Assembly: GCF_018320785.1 (NCBI RefSeq)
Contig: NC_054868.1
Span: 48,057,874 to 48,121,873 of the forward strand
Length of the DNA: 64,000 bases
Direction: 5' to 3'
DNA from: Cheilinus undulatus
Taxonomy: Eukaryota > Chordata > Actinopteri > Labriformes > Labridae
A program made the position numbers and the translations under genes. The notes beneath the pieces are model-generated. The model was not told where the DNA came from, searched no databases, and worked only from the letters and a program-made list of their open reading frames with translations. This document shows, one piece after another, positions 34,208 through 46,100 of the stretch (position 1 is its first letter; each line of letters starts with the position of its first letter).

Positions 34208-34934
34208 CTGCACAAACAGCACGCACATAATCAATAATTCTGTCTTAAAAGCAGACGTTAAATTACACATTTTCATATGTAACAACAGCTGGTGCATTTT
34301 GATGCACATTTGGTTGTTTAATGATGAAAAACTAGGAAGTCTATCATATTATATCCATGTTTCCAAAGTCACTTTTATTATTATTGAAATGTGCGAAAAT
34401 AAGAGAACCATTTAACAATCCATCAAACTGATTAAATCAACTGAAACTTTTTCTCATCCAGCAACCTAAACACCATGCAGTGCAGAGTATAACCACATTT
34501 TTACTGTTTCAGTTGCTGCTTTTGAAAAAGCCCCCTAAAAGATAGAGCCTCAAGAGTATAGGCTAATGGATAATAACAATATATAAGCAGCAGGTCTTTG
34601 CAGTGCTCCTAACTCACTTAAAGAGCAATGAGGAAGTGATGTAAATTTGGTTTCACACAAAATTATAAAGTCAAAGGTGTTAGCAAAAGACGTATCCCCT
34701 ACCATGATAAGTTGCTTAATAATTCATCTCTACACTGGCACCAGCCCTTTGGGAGCAGAGATTTCAGGAGAAGCAGTACACTCTAAATATAAATGACTTC
34801 AAACTTCCGATTTATTTGAATAAAAATTTCCTCTTAAAGATATTCATATTTCGATGCACCTTCTTGTTCATCTATTTCTTTTTTTGTTTGTTTATTGTCT
34901 TATCTTTGTTATCTCTGCTGATATGATCTCACCA

Positions 34935-35850
34935 TACCTGTTATATTTAAGGCTGTCAAGATTAAACACATTAATTATGATTGAACTAAGACGCACAATT
35001 AGTGCATTATTTTTTTCTTAACTGTGATAAAAGCATGCATTTTGTTCCTTCAGTACTCTTTAGTAAAGCCACTTCAACATGTCCCTGCAGCCACAGTGGT
35101 GTAAAAGAAGTCCACTACTACTTTTAAAGTCTTAATGTCTCATTTCACGTACAGAGAGCTCAGAGGGCAAGTTAAAACATCTGTACCTAGAGTTATCAGA
35201 CATTAACTGTTTTACTGTCCCCTTATTTCCTTTTCAATCCATAACAAGTCCTTTTTTCATGGTCATGTAATAATATTCAATCCATATATGAAGGAGGTTT
35301 GTATTCAAACAGGAAGTCAATTAACTTTGGTTTAAGACAACAGAAAAATCCAAACTGGGCTAGAAACCATTGTAAATGTAAAAAGCTGAAACTTGACAAC
35401 GCAATTAAAGAATGTGATTAACTACAGATTCACGGAAATATTGACTAACAAAATTCAGAGATAAATTGCGATTACATTTTGGCAACTGTAGTTATTAAAA
35501 TCAATGACTTCCAACTTCCAGTAGGTTTGAATGAAAGGCTTCCTCATTCAGAGGTAGGGGTGAAGAAAAGCAGGAAGAGCAGAGGGGCAAGAGAAACAAC
35601 AAAACACTAAACAAAAGACAAGTTTATGCTAGTTGTGGCCATTAACTTATCTCTTATTTTAAAGGAAATAGCTATTTTTTTGTTTGTATCCAAACAGGAA
35701 GTTTATTACCCCTAGTTCAAGACAGTAGAAACATCTAAAATGACACCAAAGGAAGTGATTTATCTCACAACCGCAGAAGTATCAACTACAGAAGTTCAGA
35801 GATTAACTGCAATTGAATTCTTTAATCTTTGGACAACCTTTTTTATATCA
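34935..35850. repeat. Diverged repeat with partial internal duplication
   Basis: Starts TTAAGGCTGTCAAGATTAAAC, a hAT-MITE-like end. Blocks near 35290-35480 (CAAACAGGAAGT, AGACAACAGAAA, GATTAACTACAGA, AATTCAGAGATAAATTGC) recur in diverged form at 35690-35815. The right end was not found. Confidence 0.45.
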
Positions 35851-36279
35851 TGTCTGTTATATTTTTTAATTGAGGGTTTTCTATTTTTAAAAATGTATTT
35901 TATTGATTCACCACATCAATGACCTTTTGCTATATTTTATCAACTGTGTGTTCAGATTGTGTTTGCCTTTTAATTGCAACTTTCTCGACCTTCCTCAGTT
36001 TGGCCTGATAGTTTTAGTTTATCTTATTGTTCTTTTCTGCCTTGTCTATAAAATCACTTTGTAAACTAAGTAGGTGCCATTTAAATAAAGTTAGTATTGC
36101 ATGGCGAATGCTTCTCAAATCAAGTAAACCCACTCATTACCATACCAATGATAAAAAAAAATAAGCAATGATAATTATTTTTGTGTTATAATTATGCCAT
36201 TAAATTGGCTGTTTAGGATATGCTATTTAAAAATGGAAATTTCGAGAAAGGACTTAACCTTTATCTCCAGAGAGAAGCT

Positions 36280-36945
36280 AGCTTAAGAAGCAGCTAGCTT
36301 ACTTACCAAGTAGAGCCAAGCCGCTCAATGTCCCACTACGCTACTACTCTCATTATATACAACGCCAAAGACAGTAGTTAGCTTAGCGTAAAGAATGAAA
36401 AATGTTTCTCTGACTGTACTTCTAAGAGAGCACACTGTTACTACTCGTCTGAAAAGCTTTTGCGTTTAAATATACATTTCTTGAAACGCTGCCTCACATT
36501 TTCAGCTAGGCAGACAACCGTTAGCTCTGAGCTGTCGCCTGGCAACCAACGGACACCGGGGTTGTAAGTGCGCCGAAAAAGGTTAATTACTAGCGTAAAA
36601 ATGTTTTGTTGTCTTTTTCGTGCTATCTTTTTTCTGACGCCTCGCTATTCGACTGCTTGCTATCCACCTAAAATAACTAACTAAATTTTTTAAACAAGTC
36701 CTTTTATTTATGTTCCTACAGTTTAATTAAGAGACATTTGTATTTTTTTTCAACGTTTTTTAACGTACAATGTTTTTTAATGATGGCTTTAGAGAATGAA
36801 AGAGTTTACGCCAAAATTTCCGTTCGTGAGACGAAAAAGTTGCGACAGATGGCCGAGGGCGCACCTGCATGAATTTCTCCTTAATTAAAACCCTCTTCAC
36901 CATGTTCAGACCAAACCTCACAGTGTGCTGGTGTATACAAGTATC
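36280..36945. promoter_or_regulatory. Likely ubinuclein promoter, possibly bidirectional
   Basis: This is the sequence immediately 5' of the ubinuclein start. It is more CpG-rich than its surroundings at about 36530-36660 and 36800-36870. On the minus strand a consensus donor, CTACTTG/GTAAGTAAGC, lies at 36310, preceded by sequence with only very short frames, as for a non-coding first exon pointing left. On the plus strand a 7-codon frame (36849-36872) and a 34-codon frame (36869-36973) precede or overlap the ubinuclein ATG. The transcription start is not visible from sequence alone. Confidence 0.4.
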
Positions 36946-37167
36946 ATGGCCCAGTCTCGGAGGATTCAGTTAACTACGTTGTCCTGTGATGCAGGCCTAC
37001 CTTCGTCCTCGGTAAAGCAGGCCCCGGCCTCCAAGACTCCTCCAGGTGTTCAACAGGAGAAAGAAAACCATCCAGACACCAACGCGGTCCGCCTGGTGCT
37101 CACTTTATTTGAACCTGACGAGAGGAGCTTCCCCGAGTTTAGCTACAGTCAGCTCATTGAAAATAAG
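36946..37167 (+). CDS. ubn1: ubn1 exon 1
   Basis: Residues 1-74, start [11 protein letters not shown]. An in-frame TAA lies upstream at 36886-36888 and no other in-frame ATG intervenes, so this ATG is the best start. Carries the conserved [16 protein letters not shown] segment. Donor AAG/GTGAGC, phase 0. Confidence 0.9.
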
Positions 37168-40100
37168 GTGAGCTACATTTCTGAAAAACTCACTCAGTTC
37201 AAGTTTAGTTTGAACAGACAACGCTTTATCTGAATGTCCTGAAACTTCGGTAAAATTCTTAAAAACAAAACAAAGGAAATGTAAATACACCACGTGTCCT
37301 CATGCTAGACTGAAAGGAATCTCCTAAGTTGTATCTGTGATTATCTGCCCTCCACCTGCTGGCTACAGCAGCAAAGACACACTCACCTTTCCTTTTATGT
37401 GCATTAATATAATTTCAGAGCGCCAGTACAATATTACTGATTTTTGATAACCTATATGGATTTTCAGAAATGCTTTTATGTGTCTAATTGCTTATGCTTT
37501 TCCTCTGTTTAACTTTTAAGACTTTTTTTTTTTTTCAAACTTTAAATGCATAGCAAAACTTTTCAAGGATTGTAGGGTGAATTCAGGGATATTGGGATGA
37601 TTTTCAATTGTATGTCCTTTGTGTTATGTCTTGGGGGATGGACCCTCACCATTTTTTGTACATATGTGTATTCACATATATAGAGTGCATATACAATCCC
37701 ATAGTCACCCCCATCCAACAAGGGTCCAGAATTTAGGTATATGTGTTCTTAATAAACAAACCTGTCCCTCTTTTAGTGACAACAGCCAAAATATTTATAC
37801 AAGTCCAAGAAAATGTGAAAAACAAAACCGACGAAGCCCTTAACCTGTTAAAGAATCCCTTTAGAGATATTCCTCTCATTAACAACTATATTGTTTTTTA
37901 TGAGACAACATAAGGTGCAGCTGCACATCATTTTTAGCTCAAAATTTATAAATATATTCATTCATTCAGCCTTTATTTAATCCCAAAACCATTCAGGACA
38001 TGTCCCAATTTTCAACAGCATAGAGAGTAGAATTTAAATGAAGAAAAACAAGATAGAAAGAGAAGGAAAATCGTATAGGAATAAATTGCTAGCACCAACA
38101 AACATAAGACTCAGATATTGCCTTTTATCATATTTTGTTTAATAAACAGGGAATTTCTCTGTGAATGCATGGTTTACAGATACTTTAACAATACTTTGAA
38201 AGTGTCTGCTGGACAGTGTTAATTTCATCGACTAAAACTATGACTAAAACTGTTCATCGACAGCCTTTTTTTACATGACAAAAACTAGACTAAAACTAAA
38301 AAAATAGATCTGTGATGACTAAATTGACATAAACTAAGTTTAGTTTTCATCAAGATGACTAAAACTAGACTAAAATGTAATGTAGTTTTCATCAAATATT
38401 TCGGATTCTGTGATATTTCTCCACTGGGTGTAAATCTGTCAACAAACGATGCATCTGTAACTATTTTGTCTCTCAGCTGTAGAAAGCAGGGACTCCAAGT
38501 TTGGCAGAGTGCATAGAACACACTACCATGATCTGGTACAAGATTTAGGCAAGAAAATAAATACTCAGACTTAGTAAAGTAAAGACTATAATGTGTACTT
38601 TTTATAGACTAAAACTAGAATAAAATGTTTTGATTTTTTTGTCAACTAAAACTAGATTAAAACAACAAGGGTAGAAATTATTAAAATGTGACTAAAACTA
38701 AACTTAATTTTATTTAAAAACTAAGACTAAAATTAAAAATAGCTGCCAAAATTAACACTGTTGTGGGATCACAAAGAACAATTAATGAGCCAGTGCCTTG
38801 TATTTTGTTTTGATCAGGCATATGTAAAGTCGTCTGAATAAAAAACTTTCTTTGTAATATTTATATCTGTAAACGTACGTTGTGGCTCAGCAAACCTTGT
38901 CCTAGTAGAATAGATGTTTCCACAGACACTGATAAATTCTTAAAACCAGAAAGCAAGTGATATAACTTCTCTAACTTTATAATAATTTAGAATATGTTTA
39001 TTTTTCCTTCTTCATCTTTTTATTGAAATCCTGAAGATTTTTTGTTATTGAAAATGACCTCTCGTGGCTCACCTGCTGTACCTCTGAAGCCCACCAAGGC
39101 TGCCTGGCCTACTTTGTGAAGTACCATCTTAAAATATCTCTAGACTGCAGACATGGCTCCATCCTTGCCTGTCCCCTCATAAAATGAGAGGCATTTACCA
39201 TGCTACCATATCAAGTACATTATCTACAATGTAGAGCATGAGCGCTTAGCTTAGGTGGCACTGATACTGACAGGTGCATCCCTGTTTCCTTGCCATGAAT
39301 TTCAAGAAAAGTTCTACTTTTTCCAGATAGCCCATGAGTACTTTTGTAGTTGATCAACCATATTTCCTGATCACCCTGAATTCACCCTGTTTTTATAATC
39401 TCTAACTCCAGTTAGCCCAATCTGGAAGTCAAAGATGATGGGTAAATTGAGCTCAATGTTTAAAAAGGCTGGTTTGGTTTTATGTGAATACTTACGTTTC
39501 TTTATTAAGATCACGGGCACAAAAGATGAAGTCCCACTGAGCAGATTTGAAGAGGAAGAAAAGAGAGAGAACGATGAGGTGGCTGCTATTGCAAGGAAAC
39601 TGGAGGAAAAATATGTAAGAAGTTTAAAATGATTTAAAACTGAATTATTTTTAAAGTCAGTATTAACCAATGGTACTTTGCATAATGTCCTTGCAGGGAA
39701 GCAAACCCAAAAAAAAGAAGGACCGCGTTCAGGACCTGATTGATATTGGATATGGTTATGATGATGAGGATTCCTTTATCGATAACTCTGAAGCTGTAAG
39801 TCAGAATTTGAATTTCTACAGAATTATTTCTCCATGTCTTCTTATATTTTTATCAGTCAGTTTGAGATCTGTTGCATCATGAGACAGTTTTATGTTTTGT
39901 TTTTTAGGTCTTTGTTTCTTCCTTTCTCATTAGAAATGTTTTGATTCACTCGTTCTTGACCATTGTTGTAGTTTTATCTACTCAAGCAGTGACATAGAGT
40001 AGTTTGAGATCAACCAACATCGAAAACTTTATTCCAAACTTTCTCTGCTTTTAAAGGTGATTGTTTTCTTAAAAATTCTTCCCAGTTATGGCCTGTATCA

Positions 40101-43100
40101 GTTAATCGATCAGTCTCAACCTTCTGTTTTTTTAAATATTTCTTTCAGTTATTAATACTGCTTGTGTCTGATTTCTGCAGTATGACGAATTTGTGCCGTC
40201 TTCCATCACAACCAAATTTGGTGGATTTTATATAAATTCTGGCATACTGCAGTTCCGCCAGGCATCTGATGCTGAAGACCTGACAACAGATGAAACAATA
40301 CCCGAGCCCTCAAAAGTAAATAAATCTTCTAAAATAACACCTTTGTTTTTTCATTTCCAGAAAACCTACATCTACAGGTGCACATCAGAAAAATAATGTG
40401 CAAGTTTTTTTCTTTAATTTGATTCAAAGAGTCAATCTTAAGTATTTCGTTGATTCAACACACAACATAAAATGTTTGAAGCCTTTTTTATCTTTATGAT
40501 TACAGTTTACAGCTCATGAAAATCAAATATCTAGTATTTCAAAGTATCAGAAAATTACATAAGGCCAACTAAAAAAAAAGAATTTTTAACAGAAATGTGG
40601 GATTTCTAAAAAGTATGTTTGTTTATGCATTAAGGACTTGGTTAGAGTGTTGTTTGCACAAATTACTGCATCAATGTGATGTGGAAGGGTGGCAATCAGT
40701 CTGTGGCACTGCTTGGGTGTTATGACCACAGCCTTCAGCTTGTCTGAATCATTGAGTCTGGTGTCTCTCATCTTCCTCGTGACATTTACTGAGAGATTCT
40801 CTACGGGGTTCAAGTCAGAGGAGTTGGCTGGCCAATCAAACACAGTAACACCCTGGTTAGGAAACCATTTTCTGGTAGTTTTGGCTTCACTATAGGCAGG
40901 TACGAAGTTCTGCTTGAAACGGAAATCAGTGTTTCCATAAAGCTTCTCAGCAGATGGAAGCATGAAGGGCTCTAAAATCACCTGGTAAATGGTTGACAGC
41001 GCTGACTCTGGACTTGATAAAGCACAGTGGACCAACAGCAGCGGATGACATGGCACCTCGAACCGTCACTGACTGTGGAAACTGAAAACGCTGGACTTCA
41101 AGCACCTTGGATTCTGTGCTTCTTTGCTCTTCCTCCAGACTCAGGGACCTTGTTTTCATGATGAAATTCCATATTTACTTTCATCTGAAAACAGGACTTT
41201 GGGCCACAACACTGGGCAATGGTCCAGTCCTTTTTCTCCTTAGCCCATGTGAGATTCCTCTCACATTGTCTCCAGTTCAGGAGTGGCTTGACTCTCCTGA
41301 ACTGGAGACACTTGTGTGACACTTGTAGTCCATTTCTGGACACATCTGTGCATGAATGGCTCTAAAAGCACTGACTCCAGCTTCAGTCCACTCCTTGTGA
41401 AGCTCCCTGAAGTTCTTGAATCTGCTTTGTTTGATGGTCCAAGGCTGCTCTCATCCCTGTTATTACCTTTTCCTGCCACACTTGTCCATGACTATGCTTT
41501 CCTACATTCTCTGAGAACAGCTTGCCCTTTCAGCAGTGACCTTCTGTGGCTTACCCTCCTTATGGAGGGTGACAATGAGTATGTTGACATCATCAAATCT
41601 TACACTTAAGATGCATCATCCTCATTTATATGATTGCATCAACAGTTGGATTTCTTTCTAAGGATTTTGACAAGGGTCTTTGTCCTACAGTAGAACAAAC
41701 TATGTGGATGTCAATTGATTGGACACACTTGTGTTTCTTCTCCTAGCTTTGCGATGCAAGTCTTTCCAGCAGCAGCAAATCTCTTATGCACTTCTTGTAA
41801 TCCCCAGGTTGGCCTTTTTCAGACACTTTCTTGAGTATTTCACCATTTATTTCTTCACACTTGTTATATGAAGGATATCCTTATCCATTTCATTGAGGAA
41901 ATAATGGTCCATGTTTGATAAAGCATATTGTATTATGTTGTTTAAATGATTCAGGACTATGTGAGTCCAGAATATATCCTATTTTCACTGTCTGAAATAT
42001 CTGACAATAAATATTGTACTTTTCTGCAACTTAAACTTGAATTTTTGAAATGCATGTGATATAACCAAGTACTTTCAAACATTATGACTTAGAAACGTAA
42101 ACTCAATGGCAGTAAGGACAAACCAAAGAAGAAAGCGTGCAGGGAAGATGGAGAAATACGAACCAACGTGGATCAGGAGTCAAGGTTAGGCTGACTTAAA
42201 TCAGTTTTGACTCACGTTAAAATTCAGTTTGATTCTGAAGTGAGGAAATGAGATTTTCTCAGTATTTATCTCAAGTGTAATGTGTTTCTCTTGTAGCATT
42301 GTGTCTAATAATGGGGTGGGTGATGAGCTAAGAAAGAAAAAGAAGAAGGCTGCAGGAACTCTGAGCGTCACCAGCATGTTGAAGAAATTTCAAAGAGAGA
42401 AGGAGAGGGAGCGACAGAAGATGGAGAAAGCAAACCAGAGGGCAACAGCCATCACAAGAGTTCCCACATTCCCTCTGTGCCCAGCAGATGCAGCAGGAGG
42501 TGGAGGTTCAGGACTGACTGACCCTCTGCTTAGTTTGATCGGATCCACCAATGACCACGCACTGATTCAGGCTGCAAACACGGTGGATTTTGACATTGAT
42601 TTGGATTCTCTATTAGACGTCAGTGAAGACTCTTCATCATCCAAAACTGCTTCACAACCTCCAACAGACGAGCAGCTCTCCCAGCCTAAATCTGATGTTT
42701 ATACTCAATCTGACTTTACTCACATTGAAGTTCAGCCTGAAAATATAAAGACAAACCTGTCACTAAAACCTCAGACAGAGCGGACTCAGATCGGCTCTAC
42801 CTCAGCTCAGCATGTGCTGCTGCCAGAGGGACTGCCTGCCTCATTGGAGGACAGCATTCAGAAACTCATGATGGTGAGACTATGTTTCGATTGTGCTTGT
42901 TTAATTGACGATATTATAAATAACATCACATATGACTAAAAAATGGCAGGATTAAGGCATAAATAACAAACACTTTTTTTCAGGCTGCCAGAACCTCAGA
43001 GGGAGAGTCTAAAAAGAAGTTCTTCTCTCCTGAAATTAACTCAGTCCTGCTCGAGTGAGTTATCCCACACAAACACAGCTCACCTTACTGATTTGTATCT

Positions 43101-46100
43101 TTTTATTTAGTTTTCATGTAGCCAGGAAGACACTGGAAGTCTTTTAAAGCCCCTTTACTTTTTTTTTTAAATTTTCTATAAGGAAGCTCAGACACAGTGC
43201 CGTAGCCAAAGAGATACAGTAGATACAATATACTAGAGAAATAGTCAGTGACTGTAGCTTTATATAAAAAGTTAGTCACTCTATAATGTAAATTTCATTA
43301 ACAGTCTTTAACCAGTCTTTAAGAGTTGGTGCATCGGGCTGTAACCACTCCTGGTCAGGGCTTGTTTAAAGCACTTTTTTGGCAAGACAAGTGTTAGAAA
43401 TTACACAACTAAAAGATATCAACATTTGGGCTGTTTTTAGAATGCACAATATTAATGGCCAGGTATTGGTATCCATATTAGCTTAAAAATGTAATTATCG
43501 TATTGCAGATATCAACATTTCTGCCAGTATTTAAAACCAATATTTTGGCTGTGAATATTAACATATATTAACTGTAATTTTTTACCATTTGTACTAATAA
43601 GTTTGTAAAGTTTTAGGCTGGACCAACAGAACTACACCAGTTGAAGTCTTTGTTCATTCTCAGTCTCTTGGCTTTAAAGTGTGTTTTGAGAACTCAAGTT
43701 TGTTTCTTTTGTCCATCCTTATACATTAAACTGTGTTCAAATAACTGAAGTTATAGGTCTGAAATGCTTATTTGAATGTAGATATCAGTGTCTGCTTAAA
43801 TTAATTGGTAAATAACGGCATAACAGATGATGGCAAAAACCCCACCTTCGTGCGTCCTTAGGCTGTGTACTTCTAGAAAGGAATTTTCATGTTAACAGTG
43901 TTACAATCAGTTAATATTGTTCTAATTAAGGCTGCAAATATAAAAGGGGTGATTCTATTTCATAAAAAATGAATTATTAAACTTTTTTCAAATCCTGCAT
44001 TTGTTTATGCCCATTTTGGTAGCCATTTCACTTTTAATTTCACTTTTTTACGGAGCATTTTGTACATGTCAATGCAACTGATTTGCCAGCAAAGAAACCT
44101 CTGGTAGAAAGGGCCAAAACTGCAACATCTTTCACTGGGAACATGTAAAATGTTTTAGGTTTCGATTTCTCATTTAGGAGGTGGTGGTTGGTCCTGAGGC
44201 TAGATCAGCTGAGAACAATTTTCCCAGAGGCTAAAATAAGATACTTGCACATGCCTTCTTATGGGCTTTAATAATGCAATGGGCAATGTTGAGCAGGAAG
44301 TTGGACTATCTTTCTGCATGGTGGACATGCATCAGGATGAACATGTTTTTGAACTTTTCTTTTGTCTTTGTGTTTTCACACTTGTGACTCCTGGATGGAG
44401 AATCAATCAGTAGGTAAGTTAGAGAATTGAATAGTCCTTTCAATTCAAGCTTTTTGCAAACTTTTTTTCCTGTATTCTCTTTAATTATCTGATTTTGTCT
44501 AAATTTGGTTTCCTTGTTTGGTCATTTGTGTGAGTGTTTTTCACTTGGCAGTGATTGTTCATTAAAAAGATCACATCCACATGTATTAATGTTGATATCC
44601 TTGAGCTGAGACTTCAAGTTTTACACACTGCTGCTAAATAATCTGCTTCATAACAAAGTGCAAGACTTTAGGATGGAAAGTGTATATTTCAATATTTTTA
44701 CCAGCAGAGGGCACTATCAGCTTTAGCTTCTCTTGTTTTCAGTCAGTTGCCAAAACAGTAACACCTCTCAACTGTCAGCTATTACAGAAAAGTATTGATT
44801 TATCTGTAATAATACAGCCACAAGATTGAGAGTTTAGATACTACAGGGGACACTTTGCCTTTTTTGACAGAAATTTCATATAGATTTCTACTTTTTTCAT
44901 AAATTCACTTCAGTTTCATGTCCTTGTAAAAGCCAGCTAACAGAATCATGATAAAATCATTATTAATGCAGTGGGATGACACACTGTATTAAGAGATGTT
45001 TATTGACACAGTAGTAGTAAGAATGCATAGTGTAGATGCTCTTGTTCAGGTTCTCAAAACACATAAACCAGGGTCCCACTTTTTAAAATACTGTTTTATA
45101 GCAGAGGTATTGATTTAAAAACTCCAAGGAACAATTTCCCTGATTCAGGTCGAAATCCTCAGATATTTCAGTGTTTAACTGTTGGTCTAAGGCTCGAATT
45201 CATAAGAAAATGTTTTTTTTCTTTTAAGCAGCCAAAAAGAATGATCTTTCCCCATAATGGCCGTATTCAACACTTTCCATTCACCCTCTTTCACATTTTT
45301 TTCTGTCATGCAAGGCTCAGGTGCACGATGTCGTTCTAAAGATTTGTCCATCAGTAGTTAATAGGATCAAACTTCAGTCCTGCGATTTCTGTTTCTAGAC
45401 TTCTTTTACAATAAAATATCAGTTCTGTGATTTGGCTTTCAATTGCAAAGTCGTTTGTTCCCAGCTTTAGTTTTCCATATCCTGATGCATAACATGCTCC
45501 TTCCCTGTTGTTCCAGTGTCGAGCTCCAGTGTCGGGAACACGGCAGCCAGCTGCGCTCAAAGGTGTTCACACATCTGTCGTCTTTCCTGCCTTGCAGCAA
45601 GGACACTCTCCTCAAACGTGTAAAGAAACTGTTAGTCGCACATATGGTGAGTTTGTTTTAACTGTTTGAGTTACTGTGGGCAATATTTGTTTATAAAGGT
45701 GCACATTTAACTTTTTGTTTGTATCATTTCTTAAAGGAAGGGCAGCCTGATGTAGAGGATCCTGTGCAAAAACTTAAGGAGGCAATTGGCAAAGTTATGC
45801 CTGACCAGATCGCTACTTTCCTTGAAAACTGCCAAGCATATGAACAAGTTAAGGCGTCAAAGTAAGCCACCTGAATAAGATTTTAAGGTTTCAGACTAAG
45901 TTGTGAGAGAATTTGTGGCATCTTTATACTTCAAGGCAGAACAAGGGGGGTTTGCTGCTCTGAATGTTGTAGTGATTGATGATGGTGAACGGTGGTGTTT
46001 TACATTGATTTCTCTACATTTCTAGAGGTAGGTTTATGGTAGACTGCATCTTGGTATTTTAAGTCTTCACCGAGTGTTTTCGGAAATTCATTGGAGGGTT

